DNA from: Virgibacillus_O xinjiangensis
GTDB lineage: Bacteria; Bacillota; Bacilli; Bacillales; Amphibacillaceae
Assembly (NCBI RefSeq): GCF_042643145.1
Contig: NZ_JBHRSA010000028.1
Coordinates: 1-53,883, forward strand
DNA: 53,883 nt
Direction of reading: 5' to 3'
This document shows, in pieces, positions 41,022 to 49,382 of the stretch. The notes under the pieces were generated by a model. The model saw only the letters and a program-made list of their open reading frames with translations, ran no database searches and had not been told where the DNA came from. The translations under genes and the position numbers were made by a program. Every line of letters begins with the position of its first letter. Within the stretch, counting starts at the first letter, position 1.

Positions 41022-42425
41022 CTATTTCCTGCCAAAGTGGAGCAACCCTACGAGCAATCCGATCAAGCACATGACCGCAGCGAAAATCAAGAATGTCATG
41101 GCGCCCAGTTGATAGATAAGTGGTACGGACAATGCAGTGACCAAACCTCCGCCAAGAAACGGCTCGAATATCAGTTGTTTATAGCCAAAACCTTCAAAGG
41201 CAGGAGACTTGGCTTCTGGATCGGCCACCCGCATCAGCAGCAGCCCAGTTGCTGTAATACCCATCGATTGGCCGAAATCACCAATTCCGCGTTCAAACCA
41301 GTAGGTAGGAATAATGCGTGGTGCCAGAATCAGAAAGCCGAATACATTCCAAGCAATACCCGCTGCTGCCAGCAGCAGGAATGGATCAATATGTTGGCCA
41401 ATCACATCGAGGGATACGGTAGCAATGGCAGTAAGTATCAACAGGTCCAGGGCAAACCCTTGGATTCGATTGATCATCGGACGATCCAGTAGTTTAGCAT
41501 TATCCACTTTATGGAAGAAAGCCTGTACTAGAATACCGCCGATCATGGCAAGAGGGAATAACGGAATATATGTCATAAAGTCGGAGCCTGTCCATGCACC
41601 CCAAGTAACACTCTCCAGCCAGATCAGCAATTGCAGGAGCAGATACCCCGTCAAGATAGCTAGCGCTACGACGGAAAAATGCAACGAAAGCGGTTCGATC
41701 GACTCGGGACGGACCGTCATTTTTGCTGCCGGGTCCCTGTTTTCAAATTCCATGATGCCAGCCTTCCTCAGGGTGGAAAAATCCCGTACGTCCTTGATGA
41801 CATTTGTTTTATCCCGTCGGACAGCCCAGTTGACGAGAATGATGCCTACAACCACTCCGGATAGAATACCGACGGTAGCTAACCCGATAGCCAAGTCATA
41901 AGCATCTGCGAAGCCCATTTCCTCAAATGTGGACTGCAGCCCGGCCGCGGTGCCATGTCCTCCCTCGAACCCTATTTCAATGAGCGCTCCCGCCATGGGC
42001 GGCATTCCGAATACGGGGGACAGCACCAACACAGCAAGCAAAATGCCGATCACATACTGCCCCCATCCCAACGTCCAACCAAATGCCAATTGTGGTCCAC
42101 CAACATCCCAGATTTTAGAAAGACTTGGCAGTGTCGCTCCCAAAAACAGTGTAGCAAACACGACATTGATCAGCAGGCCGGGGAGTTCTTTCCACACCTG
42201 CATCACCTCTGGTGTGAGAATTCCAGTGGCCCAAAACGAATCTTCTCCTGTCATAAGTATACTTCCGAGCACTTGTGGCCCTAGAAGCAGGGCTAGAAAC
42301 CCACCAATCACAGATGATGGTAGAAATAAATTCTGCAGCCATTTCACCCGAATACGTATCCATTTACCAATAAGTAGAAATACACCTAAGTATAATAAAG
42401 CAAAACCTATTTGATCAGGGGTCAA
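41022..42425 (-). CDS. gltS: sodium/glutamate symporter, GltS type
   Basis: A 467-aa, roughly 12-helix member of the ESS family (glutamate:Na+ symporters). Two inverted halves carry the hairpin-like glycine-rich elements FLPSSVIGGFLALLLGP (about 34-50) and GFEGGHGTAAGLQ (about 152-164), and GDFGQSMGITATGLLLMRVADP in the second half. It imports glutamate with sodium. The start is TTG with AGGAGGG 6 bases upstream. It lies upstream of the antiporter gene by 22 bases, so a shared transcript would couple Na+-driven uptake to Na+ export; that link is an inference. Confidence 0.83.
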   Translation of the reverse strand: MTPDQIGFALLYLGVFLLIGKWIRIRVKWLQNLFLPSSVIGGFLALLLGPQVLGSILMTGEDSFWATGILTPEVMQVWKELPGLLINVVFATLFLGATLPSLSKIWDVGGPQLAFGWTLGWGQYVIGILLAVLVLSPVFGMPPMAGALIEIGFEGGHGTAAGLQSTFEEMGFADAYDLAIGLATVGILSGVVVGIILVNWAVRRDKTNVIKDVRDFSTLRKAGIMEFENRDPAAKMTVRPESIEPLSLHFSVVALAILTGYLLLQLLIWLESVTWGAWTGSDFMTYIPLFPLAMIGGILVQAFFHKVDNAKLLDRPMINRIQGFALDLLILTAIATVSLDVIGQHIDPFLLLAAAGIAWNVFGFLILAPRIIPTYWFERGIGDFGQSMGITATGLLLMRVADPEAKSPAFEGFGYKQLIFEPFLGGGLVTALSVPLIYQLGAMTFLIFAAVMCLIGLLVGLLHFGRK

Positions 42426-42541
42426 GGCTGAACCCTCCTTTCCATTTGATATATTGCTTGGATTGTTCCCCTGATTTTTGTGCTTGAAACAAACAAAGAG
42501 AGAATTACCGACAGACCAAGCATAGAACCCGACCTTTTGCG

Positions 42542-42582
42542 CAATAAAAAATGCCGATCAAAGGCATGGGCCCTTGACCGGC
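42542..42582 (-). terminator. terminator after the Mn-catalase gene
   Basis: Stem GCCGATCAAAGG against CCCTTGACCGGC with a mismatch; minus-strand 3' side CATTTTTTATTGC. It lies 16 bases past the stop. Confidence 0.75.
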
Positions 42583-42597
42583 TGGAGCAATCCATGA

Positions 42598-43458
42598 TTA
42601 TTTCATATCCGGATCAGGTAAATCGTCCGAATTCCTCATTGCCCAAGGCGGCGTATCAAACACATATGGGGGTGCCGGCTTCAAATGTGGCACATCACCA
42701 TACGCTACCGGTTTATCGACATAATTGAAAACCCCACAGCCATCCATGCTCGGACCGTGAGCCCATCTTCCCTCTGCACTCTCATGGCCTTTGGAGTAAT
42801 TGAATAGCGTATAAGCTACTTCCTGTTTTTCCAGTTCTCTTGGGAACGTGCTCGGAACCACTATGTTTTCCTTCTCTTCCAGCTCCCTGATCGCAGCATA
42901 CCACTGATTCTGATGCATCGTATCACGAGCCAGCAGCCAGGAGAGCATATCTTTTACCCCGCGGTCATTGGTCATTTCATACAACCTTGCTACTTGCAAA
43001 CGTCCCTGTGACTCTGCATTCAGGTTTGCCCGGAAATCTGCCAGCAGATTTCCGCTTGCAATAATGTAATCCGCTGTCCAACGGTTGCCTACGCTGTCTG
43101 ACGGCATGGCACCCAGCCCAGAGACAATTTTATGCTGCGGGTTTTCCCCTGAAAGAATTGCTGCAACTACCGGATTCTTGGCCGCATCTTCCAGCTCCAC
43201 ATCCGGTGCCCCATCCAGCAGTCTGGCAATCATGGTCGCCAGCATCTCTATATGGGCCATCTCTTCCGTACCGGTATCCATCAACAGATCCCGGTACTTG
43301 CCATCTCCTCGTGTATTCCATCCCTGAAAAAGGTACTGCATAGCTACGGAGATTTCACCAAACTGCCCGCCCAAAACCTCCTGCAACTTTTTCGCGTAAA
43401 TGGGATCCGGACGTTCCGGCTTGGCATGGTATTGCAATTCCTTTACATGATAGAACAT
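42598..43458 (-). CDS. ydbD: manganese catalase
   Basis: A 286-aa four-helix-bundle dimanganese catalase. The five metal ligands found in the Lactobacillus plantarum enzyme have counterparts here: Glu35, Glu66, His69, Glu149 and His182. The C-terminal half (about 200-286) carries FNYSKGHESAEGRWAHGPSMDG as in other Bacillus forms. It destroys H2O2 without haem. It is similar to B. subtilis YdbD and to coat-linked CotJC; the length and C-terminal tail favour YdbD. GGAAGTGAG lies before the ATG. No sigma-B site was recognised upstream. Confidence 0.9.
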   Translation of the reverse strand: MFYHVKELQYHAKPERPDPIYAKKLQEVLGGQFGEISVAMQYLFQGWNTRGDGKYRDLLMDTGTEEMAHIEMLATMIARLLDGAPDVELEDAAKNPVVAAILSGENPQHKIVSGLGAMPSDSVGNRWTADYIIASGNLLADFRANLNAESQGRLQVARLYEMTNDRGVKDMLSWLLARDTMHQNQWYAAIRELEEKENIVVPSTFPRELEKQEVAYTLFNYSKGHESAEGRWAHGPSMDGCGVFNYVDKPVAYGDVPHLKPAPPYVFDTPPWAMRNSDDLPDPDMK

Positions 43459-43572
43459 TTGCTCACTTCCTTTTCGTATTTGAAAACCGGGTAAACACCT
43501 ACCCCCTATATTAGGTATTCATCCTTACCTTGACGTGTGAAAGGAAATAGCATAAACAGTGTGTGCCATCCG

Positions 43573-43611
43573 AAAAAGACGCATCACCCATTTAGGGTGA
43601 TGCGTCTTTTT
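43573..43611. terminator. strong bidirectional terminator
   Basis: A perfect 16-17-bp stem (AAAAAGACGCATCACCC and its complement) with a 5-base loop and T-runs at both ends. It lies 50 bases after the dacB-like gene and ahead of the Mn-catalase promoter region. Confidence 0.9.
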
Positions 43612-43659
43612 CCAGGTACTTTTCCCATCAAAGATCCGCGAATAGTCTGGCTGGTTCTG

Positions 43660-45030
43660 TCAATTCCAGCTTCCCTGTACCATTATCTTCAGTAGATCAT
43701 CTTCTATCGACTTTCCTTCCTCTTCATCCAGCAGATTATTGATCATGATGGAAAAAATGGCCCTTTCTCCATCCGTATCTTCCATATATCCGGATAGGGT
43801 GCTGACACCGTGGATAGTTCCTGTTTTGGCCTGGACGGTTATCCCCTGCATGCGCTCCCTGAGAGTCCCGCCAATTTTCCGCTCTTCGTTCCCCGCGACC
43901 GGGAGAGAATGGAAATATGCAGGGAACCATTCCTCTTTTTGAATTTCATACAACAATTGAGTGATTTCATTAGCCGGAATCAGATTGAAGTGGGAAAGAC
44001 CGGAGCCGTCACGGATGGATAGGGTGTCTCCATTGACACCCAGTTTTGGGATTTCCGATTCTACAACCCTGAGTCCATTTTCCCAACTCCCCTCCCCATG
44101 AGTGATTTTCCCCATCTCCTTCACCATGATCTCTCCGTGTCCATTGTTGCTTAATTTCATGAAGGGAACCAGCAGTTCTGCCAGTGGCATGGAACGGTCT
44201 GTATAAAGAATGTTCATATCCTCCGGTGCTTCCCCTGCCTTCAGCTTCCCGGTCCAGCTGATGTCCCGGTCCTCCAATGCTCGGCCGAACAATTGTGTTG
44301 TGTAGATTGCCGGATCCCAGACGGACATCCATTCCTTTTCCGTCTCTCCTCCAAGGGGAATGGCTCCTTTCACGACCACCATATTCGTGGCATGCCTTCG
44401 TTCAATTTTGATACTTGACTCCTCACCCCCGGAATCCGTCCATGCCTCATTGACCACCTCCACATAGTCCGTTTCCGGAAAGATGTGGATTTCGGGCCGA
44501 TCACCGACTGCCATGCCTGGTTCCACCTCGACAACGACGGAACCTGCATCATAATCCTCATCAGGTGCTACCGTTAAAGCTGAAACCTGTGCTCCATAGT
44601 AATACTGTTCATCACTCCAACTGAGATCGGGTGAAAGATGCACGTCATCATACCAGCTTCCGTCACCAATCACATCTCCTGCAATCTGCTTTATGCCGGC
44701 CTCTCGGATTTTTTCTGCAAAACGTTCAAGATCTGCCGGCAGCAGCGTCGGATCCCCTTTCCCGCGCAAAAACAAGTTTCCCCTCAGCAATTCCCCTTCC
44801 GTCCTGCCGTCTGTTCCAAGCTCTGTGGAAAAGGTGTAACCGGCACCCAGCACGGTAAGTGCGGCTGCCGAGGTGAACAGTTTCATATTGGAGGCAGGAC
44901 GAAAGCGTATGTCCCCCATATGGTCAAACAATTTTTCTCCCGTCCGTGCAGATCGGATGCTGACACCAGCCAAAGCCCCCGTCAATCTTGGATCACTTTT
45001 GAGAAAATTCTTCAGTTGTTCCTTCACCAT
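43660..45030 (-). CDS. dacC: S13-family D-Ala-D-Ala carboxypeptidase, no signal peptide
   Basis: A 456-aa PBP4-type (S13) penicillin-binding protein with SxxK Ser47-x-x-Lys50 in PASNMK, the SxN motif SNNGHGE (about residue 307) and KTG in QAKTGTIHG near residue 405. These enzymes cut the terminal D-Ala of peptidoglycan stem peptides outside the cell. Unlike DacC of B. subtilis, it has no export signal: it opens MVKEQLKNFLKSDPRLTGA. No alternative in-frame start upstream supplies one. The ATG has AAAGGGAG 6 bases upstream. Confidence 0.85.
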   Translation of the reverse strand: MVKEQLKNFLKSDPRLTGALAGVSIRSARTGEKLFDHMGDIRFRPASNMKLFTSAAALTVLGAGYTFSTELGTDGRTEGELLRGNLFLRGKGDPTLLPADLERFAEKIREAGIKQIAGDVIGDGSWYDDVHLSPDLSWSDEQYYYGAQVSALTVAPDEDYDAGSVVVEVEPGMAVGDRPEIHIFPETDYVEVVNEAWTDSGGEESSIKIERRHATNMVVVKGAIPLGGETEKEWMSVWDPAIYTTQLFGRALEDRDISWTGKLKAGEAPEDMNILYTDRSMPLAELLVPFMKLSNNGHGEIMVKEMGKITHGEGSWENGLRVVESEIPKLGVNGDTLSIRDGSGLSHFNLIPANEITQLLYEIQKEEWFPAYFHSLPVAGNEERKIGGTLRERMQGITVQAKTGTIHGVSTLSGYMEDTDGERAIFSIMINNLLDEEEGKSIEDDLLKIMVQGSWN

Positions 45031-45267
45031 GCACCGCTCCCTTTTTTCTTTTTTTCATCATACCATCTATCGAGTAAAGAACCACGCAAGAACACTTATT
45101 TTTCTTTATATTTGCAATATGGTAGTTATATCAAACAAAAACAGACAAGCCTTACAAAAACTTGTTCTTCAGGAAGCTGTATTTCCTGTACATAGGATAG
45201 AAGGATTGATGGAAATCTAAACAAAGAGCCCATATGCTGCTCAACAAATATCGGAGGTGTCTCGCAA

Positions 45268-45528
45268 ATGGCGGAGCAAAACCCACAGCAGGAACTATAT
45301 GAAACAACCCAGCAAATCCAGCAGGCAATGGAACAGGCTCAATCAAACACGGACCCCGGTAAAGTCCAAGAAGCCCAGCGCTTGCTGAAGCAGGCGGAAC
45401 AGGGACTGCAAATAGCACAAGCACAGATGGGGACACAGGTTCAGAACAACCCGCAATTCCAGCAAGCTCAAAAACAGTTGGAGCAGGCGCGCCAACAATT
45501 GCAGCCATCAGGACGAAACACGTTGTAA
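45268..45528 (+). CDS. Gln-rich helical small protein
   Basis: An 86-aa protein with about 30% Gln and long stretches of heptad-like Q/A/L repeats (QQIQQAMEQAQ, LLKQAEQGLQIAQAQ, QQAQKQLEQARQQL). It looks like a long amphipathic helix or coiled coil. There is no signal peptide and no Cys. A good GGAGGTG site lies before the ATG and a terminator follows, so it is a real gene. Similar Gln-rich helical proteins occur in spore coats, but nothing here proves that role. Confidence 0.65.
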   Translation: MAEQNPQQELYETTQQIQQAMEQAQSNTDPGKVQEAQRLLKQAEQGLQIAQAQMGTQVQNNPQFQQAQKQLEQARQQLQPSGRNTL

Positions 45529-45534
45529 TCCTTC

Positions 45535-45562
45535 AGGAAGCTCATGTGGAGCTTCCTTTTTT
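45535..45562 (+). terminator. rho-independent terminator
   Basis: Perfect 9-bp stem AGGAAGCTC against GAGCTTCCT and seven T. Confidence 0.85.
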
Positions 45563-45613
45563 TGGTGAAGTAATCCTTCACTTCCATTGTCGGAGGCCTT
45601 CAATTTATTTCCA

Positions 45614-45656
45614 TTGATAATGAAAAGGAAGTGTATATAATAAGAACAAACGTTCT
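45614..45656 (+). promoter_or_regulatory. promoter with LexA (SOS) box
   Basis: TTGATA (45614-45619), 16-base spacer, TATAAT (45636-45641), then the palindrome AGAACAAACGTTCT (45643-45656). The last has the Bacillus LexA core GAAC-N4-GTTC. It lies directly downstream of the -10, as expected for SOS repression. Confidence 0.8.
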
Positions 45657-45674
45657 GTTAGGTGGTGAAAGACA

Positions 45675-46925
45675 GTGGATTATTCCTCATATCCCCGCAA
45701 TGATGTGCTGTGCATTGATATGCGGTCATTCTATGCAAGCGTGGAAGCAGTGAAATTGGGGCTGGATCCCATGAAGACCATGCTTGCGGTGGTCGGCGAT
45801 CCAAACCGTCCGGGGAGTATTGTTCTAGCTGCTTCTCCCCAGTTGAAGAAGAAATACGGCATCAGCAATGTCAGCCGTTTTTTCGAACTGCCGGATGATC
45901 CGGACATCCATATCGTGCCTGCACATATGGCGGACTATCTGCAAATGTCTGTGGAGATTACCAGACTGATCCATCAATATGTCCCCAAGGAAGCCATCCA
46001 CCAATATTCCGTGGATGAAGTCTGGGTCACCGTCAATGGACTCGAAAGGCTGTTCGGCAATCGATGGGAAGCTGCCCGTAAAATCAAGCGGGATATCAAG
46101 GAAAGTTTCGGCATCACCTCCTCCATCGGAATTGGAGACAATAAATTTCTGGCAAAGGTCGTGATGGACCTCCATGCCAAGAAACAGGGCATTGCCGAAT
46201 GCCGGTATGAGGATGTGGAGGAGAAACTGTGGCCCTTCCCTGTGGAAGATATCTGGGGAATCGGCAGCAGGATGAAACGCAATTTGAACCGCATGGGCAT
46301 CGTCACCCTGGGACAGCTCGCCAGATTCGACCCGGACCGGCTGAGGAAACGGTTCGGCATCATGGGAGAGCAGTTGTACTGGCATGCTTGGGGGATTGAC
46401 CTGAGCCCTGTTTTTGGGGAATTCACCAAGCAGGAGCAGAAAGGATTCGGACATGGCATTTCCCTATTGAGAGATTACTCCCAAGAGGAAGCAGCCGTAT
46501 GTATCCTTGATCTCTGTGAGGAAGTATGCCGCAGAGCAAGGACAGCCGGAAAGTCAGGAAAGACCATCCATCTCGGCATCGGTTACTCCCAAGAAACGGG
46601 CGGCGGCTTTTCCCGTTCCCGCTCGATCGACCTGCCCACCAATGTGACGATGGATGTCTATCATGTCTGCCAGCAGTTATTCCATGAATTCTATGACGGA
46701 AAAAGCAGCATCCGCCGAGTCTACGTCACCCTCGATAATTTGTTCGATAAACAGGAAACCCAACTGAACCTGTTTGAGGACCGAACCAAGAAAAATGATA
46801 TCGGCTATGTAATGGATGAAATCCGCGATAAATTCGGCTCTACTGCCATCCTGCGTGCCTCCAGCTATACCGATGCCGGGATTACCTTGGAGCGGAGCAG
46901 AAAAATTGGCGGGCATTATGCGTGA
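45675..46925 (+). CDS. yqjW: Y-family DNA polymerase (YqjW/UvrX type)
   Basis: A 416-aa translesion polymerase. Catalytic acidic residues lie in VLCIDMRSFYASVE (Asp15) and YSVDEVWV (Asp114 and Glu115), followed by a helix-hairpin-helix (FPVEDIWGIGSRMKRNLNRM, about 188-207), a little-finger domain and a beta-clamp motif QLNLF (363-367). It copies past lesions and raises mutation under SOS induction. Its class (PolY2: YqjW, UvrX) is set by sequence features rather than a search. The start is GTG after GGTGGTGA. A LexA box and sigma-A promoter lie upstream. Confidence 0.9.
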   Translation: MDYSSYPRNDVLCIDMRSFYASVEAVKLGLDPMKTMLAVVGDPNRPGSIVLAASPQLKKKYGISNVSRFFELPDDPDIHIVPAHMADYLQMSVEITRLIHQYVPKEAIHQYSVDEVWVTVNGLERLFGNRWEAARKIKRDIKESFGITSSIGIGDNKFLAKVVMDLHAKKQGIAECRYEDVEEKLWPFPVEDIWGIGSRMKRNLNRMGIVTLGQLARFDPDRLRKRFGIMGEQLYWHAWGIDLSPVFGEFTKQEQKGFGHGISLLRDYSQEEAAVCILDLCEEVCRRARTAGKSGKTIHLGIGYSQETGGGFSRSRSIDLPTNVTMDVYHVCQQLFHEFYDGKSSIRRVYVTLDNLFDKQETQLNLFEDRTKKNDIGYVMDEIRDKFGSTAILRASSYTDAGITLERSRKIGGHYA

Positions 46926-46971
46926 AGAGATGGTTTTTTTGCGGGTAAGCTTGTATTAAACTGGAGAAAAC

Positions 46972-47001
46972 GAAAGAAACCCAGGTTGCCGGGTTTCTTT
47001 C
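46972..47001. terminator. bidirectional terminator
   Basis: Perfect 11-bp stem GAAAGAAACCC against GGGTTTCTTTC, loop of 8. It lies between the convergent polymerase gene and the SPOCS-like coat gene. Confidence 0.8.
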
Positions 47002-47014
47002 TTGGCCTTTTTAA

Positions 47015-47824
47015 TTAGGAGGTGGTTCCTCCATCATTGTTGTTATTGTTAGTTTGCTGAGTGTTCTGAGCTGGAGCAACGCCTCCGTTAGCTGGAGTAG
47101 GAAGAGGCCCTGCTGTCAGATCAAGAGGTGTTTCAATTGGAACTGGAGTAGTAGTAGGCTCGCAGCGCCGGTTATTCAAGTCATAGAACTTGCCATTTCT
47201 CTCAATGCCTTGACGGGTAACAGTGATGTGTGTCCGGACCACTGCCTTAAATAAAAGCAAATTAATGAAGGTTGCGCCAGAAGCATCTGTACCCACCAAT
47301 GGCTCATTCAAAACTGCCTCAACTTCCGGCCTAGTTTCAGTAACTGTATCTCCAGGGCAGATTCCCGGACAATGCGTATGCTCTTGGAAGAAAATACGAA
47401 TTGGGATTTCTAGTGGGTCACCTGCAGCAAGAGTAACATTCAAAGTAGCTGGAATATAACCAAGATTAATTACTTTGTCTTTAAGGACAGTAACTTCCTG
47501 CTGAATGTTATTGAAATTGGGTTCAATTGTAGCATTTACGACACCACCCAATAAACCAATAATATCTGGCAAGGCTGGAAGCCCAGGTGTAAGCGGACCG
47601 ATCGCAGCCGGCAAAGCAAATTCGGCTGTTTTCTGCACCTCTTTGGAAAGAATGACTTTTTCTACTAATTCCCCTTGTCTGCCACATTCACAGTGATAAT
47701 GTCCACAGCGGTCGCAATGATGTTTATCGTCTCTTCGGTCAAAATCCCTGTGATCCCTGTCTTTGTGATCCTTGTAGTCATCATGACCTTCATAGTGGTC
47801 ATCAAAATACCTTCTACGTGACAA
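47015..47824 (-). CDS. SPOCS/DUF3794-like spore surface protein with His/Asp-rich head
   Basis: A 269-aa protein in three parts. Residues 1-37 are extremely rich in Asp, His, Arg and Lys; residues 37-48 (CDRCGHYHCECG) form a Cys/His knot; the middle (about 50-205) has the alternating strand pattern of SPOCS domains (TVLKDKVINLGYIPATLNV, then IPIRIFFQEHTHCPG, LLLFKAVVRTHITV); and the last 45 residues are Pro/Thr/Asn-rich. SPOCS domains occur in spore coat and exosporium proteins such as SafA-SipL partners. The N-terminus may bind metal. Start is TTG at 47824 with GGAGGA upstream. Neighbouring genes are coat-like. Confidence 0.55.
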   Translation of the reverse strand: MSRRRYFDDHYEGHDDYKDHKDRDHRDFDRRDDKHHCDRCGHYHCECGRQGELVEKVILSKEVQKTAEFALPAAIGPLTPGLPALPDIIGLLGGVVNATIEPNFNNIQQEVTVLKDKVINLGYIPATLNVTLAAGDPLEIPIRIFFQEHTHCPGICPGDTVTETRPEVEAVLNEPLVGTDASGATFINLLLFKAVVRTHITVTRQGIERNGKFYDLNNRRCEPTTTPVPIETPLDLTAGPLPTPANGGVAPAQNTQQTNNNNNDGGTTS

Positions 47825-48002
47825 ATCAAATTCCTCCTTTTCCGTTTTTTATTAGGAAGTTTCTGCCGTTGATCTCTGCAACTTCCTTACACTACTTGTA
47901 TATGTAACCTGCTCCATATTTGAATAGATGAATGCACCACTGCATGAGCACATTTTGATATATTAGGCGAAAAAATGATGGGTGAGGCCTTTGGGGGAAA
48001 GG

Positions 48003-48032
48003 GAAAAAGCCAGTGTATGACCGGCTTTTTCT
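48003..48032. repeat. isolated hairpin in the 47.8-48.2 kb gap
   Basis: GAAAAAGCCAG against CCGGCTTTTTC with one mismatch. It has terminator form in both directions, but no gene ends beside it. The rest of the 420-base gap (47825-48245) holds no gene I can support. Confidence 0.4.
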
Positions 48033-48245
48033 GAAAAGGAGAAATAACCCAGGGTATGGGAAAACCTTTGGTAAGGTTTGCTATATGTATATGAAAAAAA
48101 GTTCCCGCCGAGTCGGCAAATTCCCCTGAGTAAATGACTCATTTTTCTCTATTAGACTGCTTGCTCATTCTCCCATTAACTAGACTATGAAACATCCTCT
48201 CTTCCTTCCCCACGCATATGTTGAAAGGGAAAGGAGGGATAATAT

Positions 48246-48821
48246 ATGAGTAGATGCAGAAGGGAACATGAATTCTACCATCATTATGACAGCCATTGCA
48301 TTTGTGACGTGGTAAAGGAAATCGTGAAAGCTCAAAAAGAAATCGAAGAGGATTACGGGTCGGGTGATTGCTACAGTTCCATCCAGCAGTTGCGCGGTGC
48401 TGCGCATGGCCCCCGAAATACCACCATCCCATTCCTCCTCTACAATCAAGGCAGCGATAAACCATTTAAAGGAGCTGGTGTCTTCCGGGCGCCGATGAGC
48501 AAAAGGAAGGACCATTTCTTTGGAAGTGTGGAGTCCCCCATCTTCCGGGCCAGGAAATTCAGCGACAAATGCTGTGTCAACCTCGAACTGCTTCTGCCTG
48601 TCACAGAGAAGTGCAATGTATTGATGCCCGATAAGCACCATAGTGATAATATTTCTTCCTATTTTCCGACAGACGACCGTGTCATCGATTTTCAGGCGAC
48701 TGGCATCTGTATCACCGTTGATTTAGAGAACTTTACAGGAATTACCTGCCTGGACCCCGTGACACCTATTCCTGCCGACGAGACACCGGAGTCCCGTTAC
48801 TCCTCCGATAAACATTACTAG
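48246..48821 (+). CDS. cotZ: CotY/CotZ-type spore coat protein
   Basis: A 191-aa Cys-rich coat protein (Cys4, 18, 20, 42 and then CCVNLELLLP near 109-118, a CotY/CotZ mark) with CDVVKEIVKAQKEIEEDY (about 20-37) opening the family domain. CotY and CotZ build the crust of B. subtilis spores and self-assemble into ordered, disulfide-linked layers. There is a single gene here; with no tandem paralogue it could be either one. GGAGGG lies before the ATG. A strong terminator follows. The neighbouring coat-like genes on both sides make a small spore-surface group. Confidence 0.87.
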   Translation: MSRCRREHEFYHHYDSHCICDVVKEIVKAQKEIEEDYGSGDCYSSIQQLRGAAHGPRNTTIPFLLYNQGSDKPFKGAGVFRAPMSKRKDHFFGSVESPIFRARKFSDKCCVNLELLLPVTEKCNVLMPDKHHSDNISSYFPTDDRVIDFQATGICITVDLENFTGITCLDPVTPIPADETPESRYSSDKHY

Positions 48822-48834
48822 AATACCGCTTCCG

Positions 48835-48864
48835 ACTTGCAGGTTCCCTCCTGCAAGTTTTTTT
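48835..48864 (+). terminator. rho-independent terminator
   Basis: Perfect 9-bp stem ACTTGCAGG against CCTGCAAGT and seven T. Confidence 0.85.
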
Positions 48865-48878
48865 CTCCTGAGTTTCCG

Positions 48879-49241
48879 CTATCTCCACCTCAGCGCAATG
48901 GAGATATGGCAGCAGTCTTCCCCTCCCACTTTGGATGTAAATTCCAATCGGATATTGTCTGGGTTGAACATAACATCTACCTTTGAAGTGATCCCTGTAC
49001 TTTCAATCAGCCGTTGGACTTCCTCTTGATCAGAAGCCTGCGCGGCATGCATGACTGCTGTGTCAAATTCTTTGGATTCTGCCAACCGATCCAATACCAG
49101 GCTGACTTCCTCCATCAATAGCTTCATCTCGTTTGCCGACTGGTAGAAAAGTTCCGAGTCTACTGGAGGCAACTGGCGAACAGGGTGGTATGCATACCCG
49201 TACCGGGGACAATACCTGTATGGATGACAGCAATAATACAT
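48879..49241 (-). CDS. YuzC-like inner-coat-associated protein
   Basis: A 120-aa protein: a Tyr/Cys/Pro/His-rich head (MYYCCHPYRYCPRYGYAYHP), a helical middle (about 30-80) and a short beta-rich C-terminus with FNPDNIRLEFTSK and CCHISIALRW. The layout and length resemble B. subtilis YuzC, an inner-coat-associated spore protein; this is by memory. A sigma-K-like -10, CATAGGTTA, lies on the minus strand at 49271-49263, with AC 18 bases further upstream. GGGAGGG lies before the ATG. Confidence 0.6.
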   Translation of the reverse strand: MYYCCHPYRYCPRYGYAYHPVRQLPPVDSELFYQSANEMKLLMEEVSLVLDRLAESKEFDTAVMHAAQASDQEEVQRLIESTGITSKVDVMFNPDNIRLEFTSKVGGEDCCHISIALRWR

Positions 49242-49382
49242 AAGCGACTCCCTCCCTGACTATAACCTATGCATCCTGGCTCTCCTCCTGTGCCTTCTAT
49301 TGAAAGAAATTACACGAATATCCAAATTTCCCTATATATAGTATAATTGGACTAAGCCTTAAGACAGGAATGAGGTTATGTC

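Noticed and set aside
45118..45220. A 33-codon plus-strand ATG frame just after the carboxypeptidase start
   Set aside because: No ribosome site and no promoter; the product has no recognisable feature.
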